Numbered from the stretch's first letter, positions 1 to 7,508 are shown. The stretch is 11,972 nucleotides of DNA from an uncultured Odoribacter sp. (GCA_905204385.1 CAJKZL010000050.1:1-11972); one strand, 5' to 3'. Translations and numbers: made by a program. Notes: generated by a model from the letters alone, not told the origin.

Positions 1-502
1 CGGGTTTGAAAATGCCGTTATCCTTAAAACCGAATTTCAATACCACTTCTTTTGTTTCCAAAGAAGGATCGCGTAACAGGATTACCGGGATCGACAAGGT
101 GTCACAATGGGCAGGCACCCGGTAAAAAGAAGCCAGTTCCGGATCGTCGAAAGCAACATAATGCACTCCCGGCCGGGCATTTTCCAGCGTATCGTCTGCT
201 ATAAATTGTAGTAATTCCAAAGGACGGTCTTCATCCGACAGAAATCCCATCGTCCCGATCTTAAACCAGAGAGTGTCCCTTTGAGCGTCCCCGGAATAGA
301 CAAACGAATAGGAGGTGACATTGTAATCGGCCTTCAAGTCTCTCTTTACTTCTTCCGTGCTGAGTATTTTATCCTGATAATACGACAGATAGATAAAATT
401 CAAACGGCAATCCGGCACATCATAAGGTTCCGGGTCCTTTTCGCAGGATACTGAAAACAGGAGTAACGCCGCAACTGTAAATATATTGAATAACTTTCTC
501 AT
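1..502 (-). CDS. DUF4843-type surface lipoprotein, C-terminal part beyond left edge
   Basis: The first 167 residues are present and the frame is still open at the window edge. Residues 1-20 form a lipoprotein signal peptide (MRKLF start, hydrophobic core, Cys20 in FSVSC). The acidic residues after the cysteine (EKDPE) would be compatible with export to the cell surface. The stretch around residues 67-95, with YSGDAQRDTLWF and TMGFLSDEDRP, then GVHYVAFDD at 112-120 and IPVILLRDPSL at 138-148, matches my memory of the DUF4843 family, which is commonly encoded beside SusCD pairs. The ATG at 502 lies 5 bases after the stop of the susD-like gene, so the two are probably translated from one mRNA and may be coupled. 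No Shine-Dalgarno is seen; the leader is A-rich. The role is inferred to be an accessory ligand-binding or lid-associated lipoprotein of the outer-membrane transporter. Its function and substrate are not known. Confidence 0.82.
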   Translation of the reverse strand, partial: MRKLFNIFTVAALLLFSVSCEKDPEPYDVPDCRLNFIYLSYYQDKILSTEEVKRDLKADYNVTSYSFVYSGDAQRDTLWFKIGTMGFLSDEDRPLELLQFIADDTLENARPGVHYVAFDDPELASFYRVPAHCDTLSIPVILLRDPSLETKEVVLKFGFKDNGIFKP

Positions 503-507
503 GGTTT

Positions 508-2004
508 TTATTTTTGAAGATGATTGGGGTTGTATTCTGTCTCCGGCAAGGGTAATATATAATCGCTTTCACCGACAGGATTCTTACGTCCTGCCATTTC
601 GGTCGCTCCCGTCCGCTTATAGGTATAAAACATCTGGCCTTCTGCCACAAATTCGCGGCGATATTCGCCGATAATCCATTTGCGCGCGTCGTCCAAAGAA
701 GCAAAATCCGTAGAAGTCCCCACGGCATGGGCCACCATATACGCCTTATACCAACCATTTACCTCGGAAAGGTCCCCGGAGGTTTCCATGGCAATCAGAT
801 AAATTTCGGACATACGCAACATAGGTATAAGCTGGTAATACAATATAGCGTTTTTTACATCCTTACCGAAATAATACTTGGTTGTGGCTACATAAGCAAA
901 CTCTCCTGTATTGGTTTGCACTTTCTGATTCCAGCAATTGTTGAAACGGTTGTGTGAAGCTGTCTGCTCCCCGGTATATAAATCTTCGAACATATCATGT
1001 GTAAGCACCAGTTCGCTGTTTCCGAAACGGGCATTTTCCTGGTTTCCGAGTAAAAAAGTTTCTGAATTGGTCATTACATTATATTTGCTCAGGTAGAACA
1101 AGCATTCGTTCGGACATAATTTATACCCGGCTGCAAAATCTTTTACTCCGCTCATCGTCAGCACCGGTTTACCGTCAGGACCTGTAGCATCGATGATTTC
1201 TTTGGCCATCCGATAGGCATCTGCCGTTTCTCCCAAATAAAGATGCAAACGTGCCTGCAATGCTTTTACTGCCCAATAGTTCATACAGGATTGACGGAAA
1301 AGCAAATGGTCATGCGGTACGTCAGCGTCTTTGTTTAATTCTTCAAAGGTGTACTCGAATACAGGATCATTGTCTTTCAACAAGGATAACGCTTTAGTTA
1401 AATCCTCTTTCAATAAGTTTACATAAGCCGTAAAATCATAATATGACGGCATTTCATCGATAGACGTCGTATAGGAATAAGGCAACTCCACCTGTTTCAC
1501 AGGCTTTTTCGGCATTTGTCCGAACAACCGCAACAAGTCGAACTGGCATAAGGCACGGATAGCATAGGCTTCACCCCGCACTACAGCAAGTGCTGCCTTG
1601 TCGGTAAATACGTCCCCCTGCACCTCTGCATATTTAAGGATCATATTTGCCTGGACAATCGCCTTAAACAATCCTCCGTAAAATGTTTTAATCGCACTAC
1701 GGGCATAGTCTGCCGTATAATCGTGTTTACTCAACTCCCAATCTTCTTTCCGGGTGAAATTTTCCAGCTTATCCGGCATATACCAGTAATTTGCCAGCGA
1801 TTCGATATTCGACATCGAAAGCCGCTCTCCATAGGCAGCTTCGCTTGCTAAGGTCATATAACATCCCGTCAACGCATCGTAAAAACCGTTTACGGAAGAA
1901 AACTGGTCATAATCTTTCTGCTCGGTCTCAGGCCTGATATCCAGCCAGTCATTGCAGGAAACCGTACAGAGGGCGACAGTTATAATGAATAATATTTTTT
2001 TCAT
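508..2004 (-). CDS. SusD/RagB-family nutrient-binding outer-membrane lipoprotein
   Basis: This 498-residue protein forms the surface lid of the SusC transporter encoded upstream; SusD proteins capture ligand and close over the barrel. Residues 1-17 are a lipoprotein signal (MKKILF, Cys17 in TVSC), followed by NDWLDIRPE, the usual SusD N-terminal pattern. The C-terminus shows the family hallmark YRREFVAEGQMFYTYKRTG from about residue 448 and LPLPETEYNPN near 485-494, as in RagB/SusD proteins. The middle is helix-rich, as expected of the TPR-like scaffold. I chose the ATG at 2004 rather than an in-frame ATG at 2070 because only the former puts the lipoprotein signal at the very N-terminus. The 87-bp gap to the susC stop holds no other gene. 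Length is normal for the family. The substrate cannot be predicted from the sequence. Confidence 0.95.
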   Translation of the reverse strand: MKKILFIITVALCTVSCNDWLDIRPETEQKDYDQFSSVNGFYDALTGCYMTLASEAAYGERLSMSNIESLANYWYMPDKLENFTRKEDWELSKHDYTADYARSAIKTFYGGLFKAIVQANMILKYAEVQGDVFTDKAALAVVRGEAYAIRALCQFDLLRLFGQMPKKPVKQVELPYSYTTSIDEMPSYYDFTAYVNLLKEDLTKALSLLKDNDPVFEYTFEELNKDADVPHDHLLFRQSCMNYWAVKALQARLHLYLGETADAYRMAKEIIDATGPDGKPVLTMSGVKDFAAGYKLCPNECLFYLSKYNVMTNSETFLLGNQENARFGNSELVLTHDMFEDLYTGEQTASHNRFNNCWNQKVQTNTGEFAYVATTKYYFGKDVKNAILYYQLIPMLRMSEIYLIAMETSGDLSEVNGWYKAYMVAHAVGTSTDFASLDDARKWIIGEYRREFVAEGQMFYTYKRTGATEMAGRKNPVGESDYILPLPETEYNPNHLQK

Positions 2005-2091
2005 AGAATTATAATTTATTGACTTACAGAATAAAGCATTCGTTTTATCTCCTTCAGTGTAATCACACACATCGCATCTTTCTTTTACAGG

Positions 2092-5000
2092 TTAGAATAA
2101 AAATTTAATACTCCCCTGTATATTCCGGGCAAACGGATAATCGGTTCCCCGTTCCAGACGGGTTGCGGACCAATGGAAAAGATCGGACATATTCACGCCG
2201 AAAGTAATGGATTGTGCCCTGATATTTTTTCGCACCCATTCATTATCCCAGCGGTATTGCAAGCTAAGGGATTGTAATTCCAACACATTATCAGGCATTA
2301 CAAAACGGGAGGTAGCTCGGGTATTTTCATCGCTGATTCCTTTATAAAAAGTCACATCGCCCGGTTTCTGCCAACGCTCGGAGTAAACTCTCCGGTCCAC
2401 ATTCGAAAGGGTCAGATCACTCTTCGTCACCTCCACACGGTCTATCAAAGTCTGGTTATACACTTTACCCCCCCAATAATATCCGAACGATACATTGAAA
2501 GTCAATCCCTTCCACATCACCATAGTATTCAGATTCCCCCGGTATAAGGCATCTTTGGATCCCATATAAACTTTATCGCCGGCTTTCCAGGTATCCGTTA
2601 CATTGCCGTTGCGGTCCAGGTAAATTTCTTTTCCGGTACTGGGATCGATACCTTGCGAACGTACGGCATAAATACTATTTTGTGGATTCCCCTCATAAAA
2701 TAAATTAGATACTTCTACATCCTGCGACAGGTACTCTTCGTTCTGTGCCTTCACGGCTTCCGAAAGTTTAGAAATCCAATTTTTATCGTACACCAACTGA
2801 CCACTGACGATCCAGTTAAACTTTCGTTCCTCATCGCGGATAATATAAGCATTCAGGGATGCTTCCCAGCCGCGGTTCTTTACTTCCCCGACATTGGCAA
2901 TATAAGAAGGTAAACCCATCGATAAAGGGATGTCCATTGAAGACAGCAAATTTGAAGTCGTTTTGGTATAAAAATCAAATTCTGCCTTAATGCGTCCCTG
3001 CCACAAACCGATTTCCGTACCGATATTGAACTCATCGGTAGTCTGCCAGGTCAACTTGGGATTACCCCATTCCTGGAGGATCGCTCCCGTCCAATTCATA
3101 TATTTGTTACCGGTTTGATAAGCATATATGGTAGAAGCTCCCGAACCGGAACCCTGCTGTGAACCGGTCTGTCCGTAAGAGGCTTTCAAGCGTAACGTAT
3201 TAAGTATTTCGTTGCCTGCCAGAAATTTTTCACGATGAATATTCCAGCCGAGGCCGGTACTCCAGAAGGGAGCATATTTTTTATCACTCCCGAAAGTAGA
3301 ACTGCCATCCACACGGGCAGATAAATCCACATAATAACGGCCGTCGTAAGTGTAATTCACGTTACCTGTAAAACCTAAACGCCGGCTCACGCCTTTTACA
3401 CCCCCCGGCATTCCATCCTTCTCATAACCCAGTGCATTACCCAGATAGTTCATATCTTCATTGGAAAAACCTTCCAAGACAAAGGAATAATTGGACGACT
3501 TATCGGATGCCACCGAATAATCCAGTCCGACATATAACTGATGTTTATCTTTAAGAAGCTTACTATAGGCCAAAGTTATATTGGCACTGTAACTATCAGC
3601 CTTCCCCGTTCCATATTCATATCTTCCTTTCCGGAAAAAACCTTCATCTGTTTCATAAATATTCGCATTATTGCCTGTAGTGAAATAAGAATGTCCGGCC
3701 GGCAGAAAATAATCACTATGGTTGGTTTGAGCCGTAATTCCGAACTGCCCCCGCAAAGTCAGTCCTTCCAGAATTTTCCACTCGATCGAAAAATTATCGG
3801 TTAATTCTTCATAACCATTTTTATCGATCGTATTCAGCATAGCATCATGCAAAGGATTGGCTTCCCCATTCCCTTTAGTCGGCCCATAAAAGTTATCGAA
3901 CTTCTCCACTACATTTCCGTTTTCATCATAGGGGAAATTATAGGGTTGCTGCTTCACATAATCGCTGAATGAACCGTAATTACTTTCCTTACCCCGGCTG
4001 GTACCATAAGAAGAATAATTTTTGAATATCAGATTCTTCACGGTGTACATCAAAGTGATGGAACCATTGAATGTCCGGCGGTAAGAATTTTTCATCGCCC
4101 CTTGTACTTCCTTATAGTTTGTTGTAGCACTCCAGCGGAACTGCTCACTCCCTCCCTCCAATCGCAGGTTATAGTGCGAACCGATACCGGTACGAATCGG
4201 TTTATCGATCCAGTCCGTCGACTGTCCGGACAAAACCCGCCGCAGCCGCTGGTTGTAAATTTCCTTGTATAACAAGTCGTTTTCCGGATATTTACTGTCA
4301 TACAATCCCACCTGTTTTTCCAGTGCTAGCTTTTCTTCTGCATTCAATAAATCATACGACGTAAGGTCCGGAACTTCCATATCGATGCCCACTTCGGCAC
4401 TGACCCGCAGCCTGCCCGGTTCAGGTTGTTTCGTAATGATGACAATGACGCCGTTGGAACCACGTGACCCATAGATCGCGGTGGCGGCAGCATCTTTCAG
4501 AATATTGATGGAGGAGATTTCTTCGTCATTATAGTCCATCAGTTTTTCCAGAGAGATTTCAAAACCGTCCATAATGATCAAAGGGGTATTCACCGCATTC
4601 GAAGCCGATTCATTAAATTCTTGCACACTCATCGGCAAAGAAGAATTACCCCGGATATTGATCTGCGGCAAAGCGTTCGGATTGCTACCGGCAAGATTAT
4701 TCACTGTAAAATTCAATGAAGCATCTGCATTTTTCAGCGTTTGCAATAAATTTTGGCCACGATGGATCTGCAAATCTTCGGCAGTGATGGTAGACACGGC
4801 ACCTGTATAACTTTCCCTGGCTTTCTTAAAAATACCGGTAACCACCACTTCCTCCATCTCCGCCACATTGTTTTTCATGGTCACATCGATTTTCGTACGG
4901 GTACCTACCGTTTCCTCCCGGTCGGTCATTCCCACCATCGAAAACACCAGAATATGATTACCATCAGGTACCGGAATGGTGTATTTCCCATCCACATCGG

Positions 5001-5469
5001 TCGATGTTCCCAATTGCGTACCTTTAATGAGCACTGTCACCCCAGGCAGAGGTGTCCCCGATTCATCGGTTACCTTACCGCTGATTTTGATTGCTTTTTG
5101 TTGTGGTGTCACCGGTTGCACGATTACCGTATTATCTTCGAATAAAAACCGGATGTTCTGGTCGGCAAACAGCTTTTTCAATACATCGCCTACCGCTTCG
5201 TCATGCACCTCTACATTTACCGGAGCCTGATGCTGAAAATGATTCTGGTCATAAAAGAAATACAATCCCGTCTGTCGCTGAATTTCTTCAAACAGGTGCA
5301 TGACCGTACAATTTCGGAGTTCGAGAGATACCCGCTGGTCCTGCGCAACAGACATCGCCGACAAACTCATACAACCCAGAAAATAGAATAAAACGCTCAA
5401 TTTCATAATTCTACCGATTTGCCTTGATTTCCCGCGCCGGAGAAATCGTACAATTTCCTTTTTTTTCAT
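2092..5469 (-). CDS. SusC/RagA-family TonB-dependent transporter with STN signalling domain
   Basis: This 1125-residue outer-membrane importer is full length. In order: a long basic N-terminus and signal peptide ending near SVAQ (residues 40-43); an STN (secretin/TonB short N-terminal) domain at about 46-118; a carboxypeptidase-regulatory-like beta-sandwich at about 127-200 (ISGKVTDESGTPLPGV); the typical EMEEVVVTG linker at 205-212; a plug domain at about 215-350 with INIRGNSS, LIIMDGFEI and ILKDAAATAIYGSRGSNG; and a 22-strand-type barrel to the C-terminal phenylalanine (IKFLF). The STN domain marks it as a transducer that signals to a FecR anti-sigma, which is encoded immediately upstream. 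SusD and DUF4843 lipoproteins follow, completing the import complex. No Shine-Dalgarno precedes the start. The first codons contain a run of eight A. Family assignment is secure; the ligand is unknown. Confidence 0.97.
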   Translation of the reverse strand: MKKKEIVRFLRRGKSRQIGRIMKLSVLFYFLGCMSLSAMSVAQDQRVSLELRNCTVMHLFEEIQRQTGLYFFYDQNHFQHQAPVNVEVHDEAVGDVLKKLFADQNIRFLFEDNTVIVQPVTPQQKAIKISGKVTDESGTPLPGVTVLIKGTQLGTSTDVDGKYTIPVPDGNHILVFSMVGMTDREETVGTRTKIDVTMKNNVAEMEEVVVTGIFKKARESYTGAVSTITAEDLQIHRGQNLLQTLKNADASLNFTVNNLAGSNPNALPQINIRGNSSLPMSVQEFNESASNAVNTPLIIMDGFEISLEKLMDYNDEEISSINILKDAAATAIYGSRGSNGVIVIITKQPEPGRLRVSAEVGIDMEVPDLTSYDLLNAEEKLALEKQVGLYDSKYPENDLLYKEIYNQRLRRVLSGQSTDWIDKPIRTGIGSHYNLRLEGGSEQFRWSATTNYKEVQGAMKNSYRRTFNGSITLMYTVKNLIFKNYSSYGTSRGKESNYGSFSDYVKQQPYNFPYDENGNVVEKFDNFYGPTKGNGEANPLHDAMLNTIDKNGYEELTDNFSIEWKILEGLTLRGQFGITAQTNHSDYFLPAGHSYFTTGNNANIYETDEGFFRKGRYEYGTGKADSYSANITLAYSKLLKDKHQLYVGLDYSVASDKSSNYSFVLEGFSNEDMNYLGNALGYEKDGMPGGVKGVSRRLGFTGNVNYTYDGRYYVDLSARVDGSSTFGSDKKYAPFWSTGLGWNIHREKFLAGNEILNTLRLKASYGQTGSQQGSGSGASTIYAYQTGNKYMNWTGAILQEWGNPKLTWQTTDEFNIGTEIGLWQGRIKAEFDFYTKTTSNLLSSMDIPLSMGLPSYIANVGEVKNRGWEASLNAYIIRDEERKFNWIVSGQLVYDKNWISKLSEAVKAQNEEYLSQDVEVSNLFYEGNPQNSIYAVRSQGIDPSTGKEIYLDRNGNVTDTWKAGDKVYMGSKDALYRGNLNTMVMWKGLTFNVSFGYYWGGKVYNQTLIDRVEVTKSDLTLSNVDRRVYSERWQKPGDVTFYKGISDENTRATSRFVMPDNVLELQSLSLQYRWDNEWVRKNIRAQSITFGVNMSDLFHWSATRLERGTDYPFARNIQGSIKFLF

Positions 5470-5521
5470 AAATTTGTCATTTGATTAATACTATTGGTTA
5501 CTATGATGGTTTTAATCTCCG

Positions 5522-5549
5522 CCGGAAGAGGGTGGCACCCCTTTTCCGG
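5522..5549 (-). promoter_or_regulatory. Hairpin between fecR1 and susC1
   Basis: A near-perfect inverted repeat (CCGGAA arms with a GGG/CCC inner stem, about 11 pairs, loop of 6) begins about 10 bases after the fecR1 stop codon. In the minus-strand mRNA it has one A/C mismatch inside the stem and is not followed by a U-tract, so it is not a standard intrinsic terminator for this operon. Read on the plus strand it is followed by TTTATTTATAT, but no plus-strand gene ends here. A plausible role is mRNA stabilisation or a processing boundary that lets susC accumulate independently of the regulators. This is inference. Confidence 0.55.
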
Positions 5550-5559
5550 TTTATTTATA

Positions 5560-6609
5560 TCATTCAACTTTGATCATTCCTTTCTGAACAGTGAAACGCA
5601 CACTGGTAGTCAGTTCGATCTTCTTTAATACTTTTTCCAAATCGTCATTCCGCTCCAATATTCCACTGAACTTCCGCATACGGGCTGAAGGATTTGTAAA
5701 AACAACCTGCACATAATACCAATCGCACAATTCTTGCAGGATTTCCTCTAGCGTTGCCTCTTCAAAATAAAACATCCCTTCACGCCAGGCAGTGTACTTA
5801 CGGACATTTACTTTGGAAACCCGTATCTGCGATCTTCCCGACTCAGCCAATTCTCCCGGTTGCAACACCACCTTTTGCCGGCCGGCGGTCTCTGCTTCAA
5901 CCTGTCCCTTTACTAACACCGTCTGCACTTTTTCAGAGGAATGTGCATTGATATTAAACTCGGTACCCAACACTTTCACCGTCAGGTTTTCTGTACGGAC
6001 AACAAAAGGCCGGTCCTCATCCCGCGCCACTTCAAAATATGCTTCTCCTTCCAGAGTTACTTCCCGTACATCACCGAAACTCACGGGATAAGTCAAACGC
6101 GACCTCGCATTTACCCACACTTTAGAACCGTCCGACAATACCAATAGAAACTCGGTTCCCCGTAGCACTTCAATCCGGTTGAACTGGAGTAGCTGCTCTG
6201 GGTTTTGTTCTGCGGAATACAATAATAGTTTGTTTTCAGAATCATTTTTAATATTTCCTCCAGGAATCTCCTTTTCCTGACCGGAAAGGTCAACCCGTTG
6301 TCCATCCGCAAGAAACAAGATAACTCCGGGACTTTTATGCTTTTCGGTGGTTTCCTGCAAATCAGCTAATCCGACTTCCGGAGACATTTCATTTTTGTCT
6401 ACCCATAAATAAAAACAAGTAAACACAGCCACAAATACAGCAGCAACGGATGAAACGGATATAAGCCTCCGATAAAGCCGCTTTCGTCGCAAACAAACAT
6501 TTAATTTTTCCCAGGCCCGGTCTTTATCGTATCGATTCATAAATTCAAGCGAACGTTTTGTCCGGTAGTAATCGATATAGGTCTTCTTATTTTGTTCTTC
6601 GTTAGCCAT
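5560..6609 (-). CDS. FecR-family anti-sigma factor (locus 1)
   Basis: This 349-residue inner-membrane regulator links the SusC signalling domain to the ECF sigma encoded upstream. Residues 1-48 are cytoplasmic and rich in Lys/Arg. One membrane span follows at about 49-70 (LISVSSVAAVFVAVF). The periplasmic part has a FecR domain at about 145-240 with VLSDGSKVWVNARSRLTYPVSF, EGEAYFEVA and VLGTEFNINAHS, then a C-terminal DUF4974/STN-like domain at about 279-347. The conserved Gly215-Thr216 pair corresponds to the site at which some Pseudomonas FecR-type proteins self-cleave. The start at 6609 is supported by GAGGTG five bases upstream. The cytoplasmic segment is unusually short: about 35 residues less than in the FecR of locus 2. 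It lies 117 bp from the sigma gene and 90 bp from susC, all on one strand. Confidence 0.95.
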   Translation of the reverse strand: MANEEQNKKTYIDYYRTKRSLEFMNRYDKDRAWEKLNVCLRRKRLYRRLISVSSVAAVFVAVFTCFYLWVDKNEMSPEVGLADLQETTEKHKSPGVILFLADGQRVDLSGQEKEIPGGNIKNDSENKLLLYSAEQNPEQLLQFNRIEVLRGTEFLLVLSDGSKVWVNARSRLTYPVSFGDVREVTLEGEAYFEVARDEDRPFVVRTENLTVKVLGTEFNINAHSSEKVQTVLVKGQVEAETAGRQKVVLQPGELAESGRSQIRVSKVNVRKYTAWREGMFYFEEATLEEILQELCDWYYVQVVFTNPSARMRKFSGILERNDDLEKVLKKIELTTSVRFTVQKGMIKVE

Positions 6610-6614
6610 TCTTT

Positions 6615-6620
6615 CACCTC
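6615..6620 (-). promoter_or_regulatory. Shine-Dalgarno of fecR1
   Basis: GAGGTG on the minus strand lies five bases before the ATG at 6609. It matches the anti-Shine-Dalgarno closely, which is uncommon in Bacteroidota, and it fixes the start codon. Confidence 0.65.
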
Positions 6621-6635
6621 TTTGTTTAAAACAAA
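6621..6635. repeat. AT-rich palindrome upstream of fecR1
   Basis: TTTGTTT and AAACAAA form 7-base inverted arms around a single central base, directly next to the fecR1 Shine-Dalgarno. It could be an operator or an mRNA structure that masks initiation, but such AT-rich palindromes can arise by chance. Confidence 0.3.
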
Positions 6636-6694
6636 CCGATTAGGTATACACTTTCCACTACAGACAAAAGAGTTACCTGTTTCTTATTAAGAGT

Positions 6695-6727
6695 AAAAAA
6701 AAGAAAAAACGAATGACAAATATTTGT
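6695..6727 (-). other. Palindrome plus U-rich tract after sigma1
   Basis: On the minus strand the perfect 12-base palindrome ACAAATATTTGT overlaps the stop codon of the sigma gene. It is followed after a few bases by T6-C-T8. As RNA the stem is short and AU-only, so it is a poor terminator on its own. It could act as a weak attenuator or RNase entry site between sigma and anti-sigma. The role is inference. Confidence 0.3.
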
Positions 6728-7299
6728 TAAAATGTATAAAATAATATAGACAAATGATATTCTTTTCTCAACTTCCGGAGTGCACGTGCTAAATGGGTTT
6801 TTAGCGTATTGACCGATATTTCCAACTCCAATGCAGCCTCCATACATTTTTTATTTTCAAGAATCACTGCTTTGACGGCAGCCAATTCTTGCTTCGGCAA
6901 TTTTTCAAGCTTCTCCATCAATTCACGTTCACGCTGTTCCAATTCCTGCCGTTCCAAAACCGTTTCCTGTACTATTTCCACCGGTATTCCGGTAATTTCT
7001 TCCAGACATACCAGGTTTTTCTTTTTCAAAACCGCCAATGCGGCATTGTGGATCGAAGTATAAAGATAGCTACGGAGATTAGTATTAATTTTACTAAAGT
7101 ATTTTTTTTCCCAGAAATCTATAAAGAAATCCTGAACTACGTCTTCAGCTAACTCGAAAGAGTCGGTCAACTGCACAACATAAATACATAATGGCATATG
7201 ATAAACATCGAACAACTTACGAAACCCCTCCGCCGGCGTTTGGCGTAAAAGTTGCAAAATTTCCTTATCCTGCAAGGAGCCATAACCCATGCATTTCAT
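6727..7299 (-). CDS. ECF sigma-70 family factor (locus 1)
   Basis: This 190-residue protein directs RNA polymerase to promoters of the adjacent SusCD-type operon; it is inferred to be controlled by the FecR encoded next. Region 2 spans about residues 26-93 (FRKLFDVYHMPL, AEDVVQDFFIDFWEKK, then LRSYLYTSIHNAALAVLKKK). A charged linker rich in Glu and Arg (about 115-133) leads to region 4 at about 131-182 (LEKLPKQELAAVKAVIL and the helix-turn-helix ending SVNTLKTHLARALRKLRKEY). The HTH carries KCMEAALELE where relatives usually have a motif resembling S-x-x-EIA; this is atypical but keeps helical character. I chose the ATG at 7299 because AAGGAG lies four bases upstream. Further ATGs at 7290, 7329 and 7359 are possible but have worse spacing or leave no room for signals. 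The hydrophobic tail ILFYTF resembles that of the sigma in locus 2. Confidence 0.92.
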   Translation of the reverse strand: MKCMGYGSLQDKEILQLLRQTPAEGFRKLFDVYHMPLCIYVVQLTDSFELAEDVVQDFFIDFWEKKYFSKINTNLRSYLYTSIHNAALAVLKKKNLVCLEEITGIPVEIVQETVLERQELEQRERELMEKLEKLPKQELAAVKAVILENKKCMEAALELEISVNTLKTHLARALRKLRKEYHLSILFYTF

Positions 7300-7303
7300 C
7301 TTG

Positions 7304-7309
7304 CTCCTT
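7304..7309 (-). promoter_or_regulatory. Shine-Dalgarno of sigma1
   Basis: AAGGAG on the minus strand lies four bases before the ATG at 7299. It decides the start among four nearby in-frame ATGs (7359, 7329, 7299, 7290). Confidence 0.6.
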
Positions 7310-7356
7310 CCTTGTTCGATTTCTCCCATAATATTCACCAATACCATAAAATTATG

Positions 7357-7391
7357 CAAATTTAATGCTTATTCATCATAATCTTACCAAA
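7357..7391 (-). promoter_or_regulatory. Candidate promoter of sigma1 operon
   Basis: On the minus strand TAAATTTG (7364-7357) fits the Bacteroidota -7 consensus TAnnTTTG. A TTTG (7391-7388) lies 23 bases upstream, at the long end of the accepted -33/-7 spacing. Transcription would start near 7350, giving a leader of about 50 bases to the ATG at 7299. Confidence 0.5.
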
Positions 7392-7508
7392 CCGACGGAA
7401 CAAAATGTTTTAACGGAGCATCGACTACTACTTAAAAATGCATATTTTCTATCACGCCTTCAATCACAAAATACCCTTAACAGACCGGACACATTAAAAA
7501 TTTGTTTT

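Noticed and set aside
2005..2070. N-terminal extension of the SusD gene to an ATG at 2070
   Set aside because: It would add 22 polar residues before a clear lipoprotein signal peptide, which would then no longer be N-terminal.
4753..5145. Plus-strand open frames inside susC1, and similar antisense frames inside both transporters and FecR genes
   Set aside because: They lie antisense to strongly conserved coding regions, have no ribosome sites, and their products show no recognisable family features.
5468..5480. Four-codon mini-frame from an ATG at 5480 whose TGA overlaps the susC1 start
   Set aside because: It is too short to distinguish from chance in an A/T-rich leader, and no ribosome site precedes it.
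5497..5504. Shared octamer GTTACTAT upstream of susC1 and susC2 (also 9368-9375) as a sigma-dependent promoter element
   Set aside because: The orientation relative to transcription is opposite in the two loci, and an eight-base match between two spacers of about 90 bases is easily a chance event.
5522..5549. Intrinsic terminator for a plus-strand transcript
   Set aside because: The hairpin is followed by T-rich DNA on the plus strand, but no plus-strand gene lies upstream, so a terminator role there has nothing to terminate.
6626..6847. Small minus-strand frame spanning the sigma1-fecR1 gap
   Set aside because: It overlaps the 3' end of the sigma gene in another frame, has no ribosome site and resembles no known protein.
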